Shown here one piece after another: positions 59,633 through 64,000 of a stretch of DNA of 64,000 nucleotides (positions are counted from its first letter, which is position 1; every line of letters begins with the position of its first letter). The DNA lies in NCBI GenBank assembly GCA_016177775.1, contig JACOUQ010000003.1, positions 124,001 to 188,000 on the forward strand, read 5' to 3'. The position numbers and the translations under genes are program-made. The stretch comes from Geobacter sp. Lineage in GTDB: Bacteria; Desulfobacterota; Desulfuromonadia; Geobacterales; Geobacteraceae. The notes beneath the pieces were generated by a model, which saw nothing but the letters and a program-made list of their open reading frames with translations, did no database searches and was not told the origin of the DNA.

Positions 59633-60118
59633 TTACCTCCAGAATAAAGCTGTCAAAGACTTCACCTTCACAAACTCCTCCATGGCATGACCGGTAGTGA
59701 AAAACCCTCGATCCCATGCGATCAGGAGGAAAAACCCGGCAACAAACATGACCAGAACGGCTTCCCCCAATGATCCGGTGACATACAGTCCGGCTCCCCT
59801 CCGGGCACAGTGCGGCGAACGGAATGGAATTCCCGTAACGCTCAGATAGTCCTCACCCAGATGGAGAAGCGCTCCGATGCAGATAAAGGAAAAGAGATAC
59901 ATCCAGACGTTCGGGGAAAGCCGGCATGCTCCGTAGGACACGAGGTCAAGAACGATCCACGGCGGTGGCCAGTGCGTGACGGTACGATGCCGGACGATCC
60001 CCATTTCCAGCAAATCCGGGATGATCGAGCCGACCATAGCCATGCAAGTTGGAAAGTAACCGCCAGTCACCGCGTAGACGGCGGCACCTGATGTCAATTT
60101 ATGGAACTGCCACTGCAT
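59633..60118 (-). CDS. YdjM/DUF457-like inner-membrane putative metal-dependent hydrolase
   Basis: The 161-aa protein has three or four membrane segments (YAVTGGYFPTCMAMVGSIIP, WMYLFSFICIGALLHLG, VLVMFVAGFFLLIAW). Polar motifs characteristic of the YdjM (LexA-regulated membrane hydrolase) family are FHKLTSGA, GSIIPDLLE, RHRTVTHW and HLGEDYLSVTG with metal-binding His/Asp positions. Related proteins are common on F-like conjugative elements near transfer genes. Substrate unknown. It precedes the HD-GYP gene by 11 bases, making a three-gene minus-strand unit with the 87-aa gene. Confidence 0.75.
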   Translation of the reverse strand: MQWQFHKLTSGAAVYAVTGGYFPTCMAMVGSIIPDLLEMGIVRHRTVTHWPPPWIVLDLVSYGACRLSPNVWMYLFSFICIGALLHLGEDYLSVTGIPFRSPHCARRGAGLYVTGSLGEAVLVMFVAGFFLLIAWDRGFFTTGHAMEEFVKVKSLTALFWR

Positions 60119-60209
60119 CTATGACCATGCTCCAGATTTCTCACTTGTAGCCCTCAACCCTCGAATATTTTTTCGTTGAATTGGAAAGAATTTCTGCACC
60201 AAACTGCCC

Positions 60210-60234
60210 CACTCTGTCCTACCAAGACAGAGTG
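60210..60234. promoter_or_regulatory. Perfect inverted repeat, candidate operator
   Basis: CACTCTGTC (60210-60218) and GACAGAGTG (60226-60234) form a perfect 9-bp inverted repeat with a 7-base spacer and no T-run, between the divergent genes at 60118 (minus) and 60369 (+). It is a good site for a dimeric regulator of both. Confidence 0.6.
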
Positions 60235-60287
60235 ACCGAACTATATGAAATAATTGCATTTAAACTCATTTTTCAGTGCTTTTTTTG

Positions 60288-60318
60288 TTGACAAAAAACT
60301 GTGGCTGCGCAAAATATA
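60288..60318 (+). promoter_or_regulatory. Candidate sigma-70 promoter of the 105-aa gene
   Basis: Consensus TTGACA at 60288-60293 with a weak AATATA 19 bases later (AAAATA at 17), about 55 bases before the gene at 60369. Confidence 0.45.
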
Positions 60319-60368
60319 GATAAAGTTTTACAGAGACCAGATGGTCATAGAAAGGAGGGGGTCGGAAC

Positions 60369-60686
60369 ATGACCAGAAAAATTTACGCTTTCATTGTTTC
60401 GGCTCTGTTTACCGCTCTGCCCTGCTTTCTTGTCGGAAGCCTGGTCGGATCTTTCTTTCCAATGATCTTCTGGGGTTGTGTCGGCTACATATTCGCCTTC
60501 ACCCTCTTTTTTATGATCTTCGATAGGGTACCGGTGCGCCTGTATAAAGGTTCTCTCAAAGGCATGAGGATTCTCCCACTTCTAATTTATGGATTCACAA
60601 GCACCGACCATTGGCCTAACGTTACTACCTGGAACCTTTTAGGCCCCGCTTGGCTGTACCGGAGGTACTATCGTTTCAAACGTTAA
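60369..60686 (+). CDS. Small membrane protein, 105 aa
   Basis: ATG 60369 follows AAAGGAGGGGGTCGGAAC. Two hydrophobic helices (FIVSALFTALPCFLVGSLVG and FFPMIFWGCVGYIFAFTLFF) fill residues 8-51, followed by a basic soluble tail with FTSTDHWPNVTTWNLLGPAW. This is one of only a few + genes outside the left backbone region. It has its own promoter-like region and strong SD. Family unknown; a role in transfer or exclusion is possible from position only. Confidence 0.6.
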   Translation: MTRKIYAFIVSALFTALPCFLVGSLVGSFFPMIFWGCVGYIFAFTLFFMIFDRVPVRLYKGSLKGMRILPLLIYGFTSTDHWPNVTTWNLLGPAWLYRRYYRFKR

Positions 60687-60710
60687 TCTCACTCCTTGCC
60701 AAAGGGGCTC

Positions 60711-61121
60711 TTAAAGGGTTATCTCGGCATCGTCATAATAATCATTCAAACCTTTAGCCATCACGTCCCACACATTGATAACGGGATCGCTTCCAGATAA
60801 ACTTCGTCGAAGTTCCGCTGTCATAATTGTTAACAACCGTTCTTTTTCATCATCTATTTGTATATTTCTTACTATTGCCCTTCCTTTATTGCGATCTACA
60901 GCTACATCTGCCATAAGTTCAATATAACTTATATCAATTAAAGACATAGTTTTTGCCTCATTGCCAATTTGATAGAGGCAATAAATGCCGTACTGATTAA
61001 TAGCAGGGTTATTCATACTGTCTAACCGATATTTTGAATTCGGAGAAACTTGAATTATTGAATGAATATTCATTGTGTTTAATAATAAGCCGTCATCCGT
61101 AGAGTTGAAAAACTTAGTCAT
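60711..61121 (-). CDS. Hypothetical protein, 136 aa
   Basis: ATG 61121 with AAGGAGTGACAC upstream. The protein is soluble, AT-rich in codon use compared with traG, with a helical middle (DEKERLLTIMTAELRRSL). No motif is recognised. It is followed by convergent + gene sequence with no obvious terminator. Lower GC suggests recent acquisition. Unknown function. Confidence 0.6.
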   Translation of the reverse strand: MTKFFNSTDDGLLLNTMNIHSIIQVSPNSKYRLDSMNNPAINQYGIYCLYQIGNEAKTMSLIDISYIELMADVAVDRNKGRAIVRNIQIDDEKERLLTIMTAELRRSLSGSDPVINVWDVMAKGLNDYYDDAEITL

Positions 61122-61143
61122 GTGTCACTCCTTATTGAATATT

Positions 61144-61464
61144 TTAAGACCTTTCTGAACTAGCCTGGTATTCCCAAGCGCCTTTTACTTTCAAGATTTC
61201 ATCACGATTCAGGACTATGTTCCCACGATAAGGAGCGACAAGCGCATATGGATCAGATTCATAGAAGTAGATATTCGTTCCCTCCGCCTGCTCAAGATGT
61301 TCGAGAACGGAAACGGGCAGACAAATGGGAATACTTCGGACGATAAGCTCAGCTCCATAATCAGTGACGACTATGCTGACGTCTTTCAGCTCAGCTTCCG
61401 GAATTTCTAAAGCCGCATCGACAAGTACGATAATCCCATCAGATACAAAAAGAATATTTTTCAC
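61144..61464 (-). CDS. Hypothetical protein, 106 aa
   Basis: The start is GTG 61464, set by AAGGAGGTAGACTGG; the ribosome binding site lies within the last codons of the traG-like gene, so it is translated after traG on the same message. The protein is mostly beta (ILFVSDGIIVLVDAAL, then VSIVVTDYGAELIVRSIPI), with a short acidic helix. Its position directly after traG would suit an entry-exclusion or regulatory role, but nothing in the sequence proves it. Confidence 0.6.
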   Translation of the reverse strand: MKNILFVSDGIIVLVDAALEIPEAELKDVSIVVTDYGAELIVRSIPICLPVSVLEHLEQAEGTNIYFYESDPYALVAPYRGNIVLNRDEILKVKGAWEYQASSERS

Positions 61465-61469
61465 CCAGT

Positions 61470-64000
61470 CTACCTCCTTGGTCCTTTGAAGGGCTGTGGG
61501 CCTCCCCCCTTCGGTAAAGCGGATGTTTTGCTCTGGTTCTGAAGAATTTTTGCCGTCCTCTGAACGCTCTGATTGATGCGAGTTTCTGCTGCCCTTTCAG
61601 CATGCTCCGCTGTTCTTGCGGTGGCCGCTTCCATGCTTTTCCTGTTTTCAACAGCTGCTCGTGCGGGAGATGCAACGCTTGTCACATCGCTGAAAAGGCT
61701 GGCCGTTTCGCCCAGCGCGTTTCTGCCGATAGCTATTGTGGTCGCTGCTGTTCCTGCATCGGCAGAACGTCCTTCTTTAAAATCCTTGGAAGCAAAGCTG
61801 GCTGCATGATCACCAACGGCAGTGACTGAAACGCCCGATACCTGCCTCGATGTATAATCTGCCTTGACTCCCCCGTCTGCATGAATACTGGCCACCAATC
61901 CGCCACTGCCACGAGTGCTTACGACTGCAAGACCTTGACTCGATGATTGAACAAATTCCTGCTCCGTAATATCCGTCGTCTTGCCTGCTACGAGATTCCC
62001 TTTCCCGTCCAGCTTGCCTTCGACCTTCGAAAAGTGAAGGTTCCCGTCTCGGTCTTTGCTGTACATCAATACTGAACCGTCAACTCCGTTCGAGAAGGAG
62101 CCACCGACGAGCTCCATCTTCCCGGTCTTGTCGTTGCGGCCGTAATACCAGTCACCGTTAACCTTCATCTCCTTCCCGCCCACCGAGACATTGTAAGCAC
62201 CGGACTTCCGCGAAAGATTGAAGTCCTGGTGTTCGTACCCAGTCTTGATAAAACTGCCAACGGTCTCCCTCAGCCCCTTATCAACGGTTCTTACATCCCT
62301 GCTTACGCTTTCCGAATCTCTGCCGGTGCGAAATGTTGCCATATCCTTTCTGCTGACATCGCCGCCACGGTTGATCGAAAACGATTCGACATTTCCGTTC
62401 CTGTCCTTGGCAAACTCATAAGAGAAGCCCTTGCCGCTCTTCATCATCCTGTCGACTTCCGCGACAGCATTCTTGCCGAAGCCGCCAGCCTTCAGTTCCT
62501 GCTTCAAGGTTTCAGCCCTGGCCTTGTCTCCGGAAGCCACAACCCCTTGCTCGGTGGAGTTCACAACGTTCCCGTCCATCCCAACGTTCATCGTTTGCCT
62601 GCCGTCCGGCGTCGTGAAAGTGATGTTCTGCCCCTCCATCGCCTTCTGCATCTGCGCGAATCCCTTGTCGGTCAGCTTTCCGCCCTGATACATCTCCGGA
62701 TCGTTTTTCAGTTGAGGGGCGATCTTGCCGACCATCTGATCGGCCGCTCCTCTGACCAGGTCGTATCGGGCTCCCCTTCCCGACACGTCATGGGAAGCCA
62801 TGGTCTGGTAGTGGTCGTACCCTCCGGACATATAGATCCCCTGAACTTTCCCGGCGCTTTCCGCAGCGATAACCTTCCCCATTTCGGCGCCGGCGTTGAT
62901 CGGTCCACCCAGCTTGCCGGACATCTCGCTGGATTCGGAAAACTGCTTCGCATTCTGGAATTGCGCCTTCATCTGCAGCGCCTGGCCTGAGCTGAGCCCG
63001 TACTTCGACGCCACTTGGTTGACCGCTGCGGCATTCGTATAATCACCAAGAGACTGCATCTCTGAGCGAAACGAGTTGAACTGTCGCCAGTTCCCCTGGA
63101 ATCCGAGCGCCTGAGCACCCTCGTAGGCTTTCACTTCGCCGTCAATCTGGCCAACGTTCTTGTCGAGGTTCTTCTCCAGGAAGTCCTTGTAATTGTCGGC
63201 ATTCCCGAAAACCCGACCCAGCGCGGCGTCATTCGCCACTTTCATCTGTGCATGTTTATTCAAATCCCCGCCATAGTTCTTGTCGATAACGTCGCGGAGT
63301 GCCCCGGACTGCGCCATCCCTGCTTTTCCGTCAAAAATGCTGAGGCCATACGAACCGGCCAGACCAGCCTCCCGCATCGCGGCACCCTTTCCGCCAAAGC
63401 CAATCGACTTGCCGACGCTCCCATCGGCCATCATTCGAGATGCCCCGTCCATACCGAAACCGCCAATAAGGTCATTGGAGGCCATCGTCTTGGATGTCAT
63501 GTCGAGGTAGGACTGATTCCCCCTGGCCCAGAAGCTGTGCTCGTTCCCCCATGCCTGGGTAGGCATTGCCGAGGAATTGCGCTGGATGGACGATGCCCTG
63601 CCGACAGGGTCCTCCACTTCATGCGCTGCCCGACTGCCGGCCGACTGGATCTGTCCCGAAAGGGAGCCAGCCATCATCGCCATGGCATGACCGCCGAACT
63701 TGACAAGCATCCCGGTCAGGACCGTCGCCAGCATCATCCCGCTCATCCGCAGCGTCCCGAACATGCCCAGTATTTTCGTAGTCTGGTCAGGGAAAAAGTA
63801 GAAGGCGTCCATCCCCAGGTTGTTCTGGCGCACGAGCTCGTAGGTGCTGTTGGCATAGTCGATGGCGAACTGGTGGATGATCGCGTCGACAACGCCCCAT
63901 GCCGTCAACCAGACGAAGAACCCGAAGATGGCCCCGACCGCTTTGCCGATGATGGGAGTCGGGATGAAGAGGGCCAGGAACGGGATCAGACCGACCGCCA
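61470..64000 (-). CDS. traG: TraG-like mating-pair stabilisation protein, 5' end outside window
   Basis: The frame stays open to the right edge, so the N terminus is missing; at least 842 codons are present. Near the edge a hydrophobic segment (LIPFLALFIPTPIIGKAVGA), then IIHQFAIDYANSTYELV and MLATVLTGMLVKFGG, matches the TraG N-terminal membrane domain of F-type systems. The rest is a long Ser/Gly/Lys-rich cytoplasmic or periplasmic region with a helical tail (ARTAEHAERAAETRINQSV). F TraG stabilises mating pairs and is the target of entry exclusion by TraS. In F, traG follows traH; here a traH-like end is at the other edge, so the two are separated on the element. Confidence 0.85.
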   Translation of the reverse strand, partial: AVGLIPFLALFIPTPIIGKAVGAIFGFFVWLTAWGVVDAIIHQFAIDYANSTYELVRQNNLGMDAFYFFPDQTTKILGMFGTLRMSGMMLATVLTGMLVKFGGHAMAMMAGSLSGQIQSAGSRAAHEVEDPVGRASSIQRNSSAMPTQAWGNEHSFWARGNQSYLDMTSKTMASNDLIGGFGMDGASRMMADGSVGKSIGFGGKGAAMREAGLAGSYGLSIFDGKAGMAQSGALRDVIDKNYGGDLNKHAQMKVANDAALGRVFGNADNYKDFLEKNLDKNVGQIDGEVKAYEGAQALGFQGNWRQFNSFRSEMQSLGDYTNAAAVNQVASKYGLSSGQALQMKAQFQNAKQFSESSEMSGKLGGPINAGAEMGKVIAAESAGKVQGIYMSGGYDHYQTMASHDVSGRGARYDLVRGAADQMVGKIAPQLKNDPEMYQGGKLTDKGFAQMQKAMEGQNITFTTPDGRQTMNVGMDGNVVNSTEQGVVASGDKARAETLKQELKAGGFGKNAVAEVDRMMKSGKGFSYEFAKDRNGNVESFSINRGGDVSRKDMATFRTGRDSESVSRDVRTVDKGLRETVGSFIKTGYEHQDFNLSRKSGAYNVSVGGKEMKVNGDWYYGRNDKTGKMELVGGSFSNGVDGSVLMYSKDRDGNLHFSKVEGKLDGKGNLVAGKTTDITEQEFVQSSSQGLAVVSTRGSGGLVASIHADGGVKADYTSRQVSGVSVTAVGDHAASFASKDFKEGRSADAGTAATTIAIGRNALGETASLFSDVTSVASPARAAVENRKSMEAATARTAEHAERAAETRINQSVQRTAKILQNQSKTSALPKGGGPQPFKGPRR

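Noticed and set aside
1..64000. tRNA, rRNA, integrase gene or att sites
   Set aside because: I looked for tRNA-like cloverleaf ends, tyrosine recombinase motifs and flanking direct repeats and saw none, so integration versus plasmid state cannot be decided from the window.

Overview
The window is an internal piece of a conjugative element (an integrative conjugative element or plasmid) of a Gram-negative bacterium. GC content, codon use, the lipoprotein box, the IHF-alpha homologue and the HD-GYP protein would fit a Geobacter-like (Desulfuromonadota) host, but no rRNA, tRNA or housekeeping marker is present, so the host is an inference. Both edges cut through F-type transfer genes: a traH-like 3' end enters from the left on + and a traG-like gene enters from the right on -. 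The rest of the transfer region therefore lies outside the window.

Region 1 (1-21.4 kb, all on +) is the element's maintenance and DNA-processing backbone. It holds SSB, a RecA-fold ATPase, a 1.1-kaa methyltransferase-helicase fusion, a Cas4-like nuclease, a CobS-like AAA ATPase / WGR-like / DUF3150 / CobT-like VWA module, RadC, a TSCPD protein coupled to a short DnaG primase, and many small uncharacterised proteins. Its most striking property is regulatory. Nearly every translationally independent gene or cluster is preceded by a GC-rich structured leader of about 15-85 nt with the same layout but a gene-specific sequence. In the best copies the 3' arm of the hairpin can pair either with the upstream 5' arm or with that same gene's Shine-Dalgarno and spacer. 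This looks like a family of translational switches, and genes whose starts overlap the previous stop lack them.

Region 2 (21.4-58.7 kb, almost all on -) is a dense defence island separated from region 1 by a convergent terminator. From left to right it holds: a CoiA-like/DUF6035 nuclease; a bacterial ubiquitin-like conjugation operon (Ubl, E2, JAB-E1 fusion, DUF6527) with a divergent WYL regulator and a clear operator; an IHF-alpha homologue; a two-gene unit of an unknown 519-aa protein and a double-HKD PLD nuclease; a three-gene operon of a sacsin/HSP90-like ATPase with DUF3883, a NERD-UvrD helicase and an unknown 412-aa protein; a YhaO/YhaN-like (Mre11/Rad50-type) pair; a CD-NTase plus SLATT membrane effector (minimal CBASS); and a complete type I BREX operon (brxA-brxB-brxC-pglX-pglZ-brxL) with a near-consensus promoter and tandem repeats at its start site.

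Region 3 (58.7-64 kb) returns to the transfer region: an HD-GYP protein, a YdjM-like membrane protein, three small uncharacterised genes and the traG-like gene. The best candidates for undescribed biology are the family of SD-pairing leaders, the 519-aa/PLD pair, the sacsin/NERD-helicase operon, and the single-domain Ubl that lacks a terminal di-glycine.
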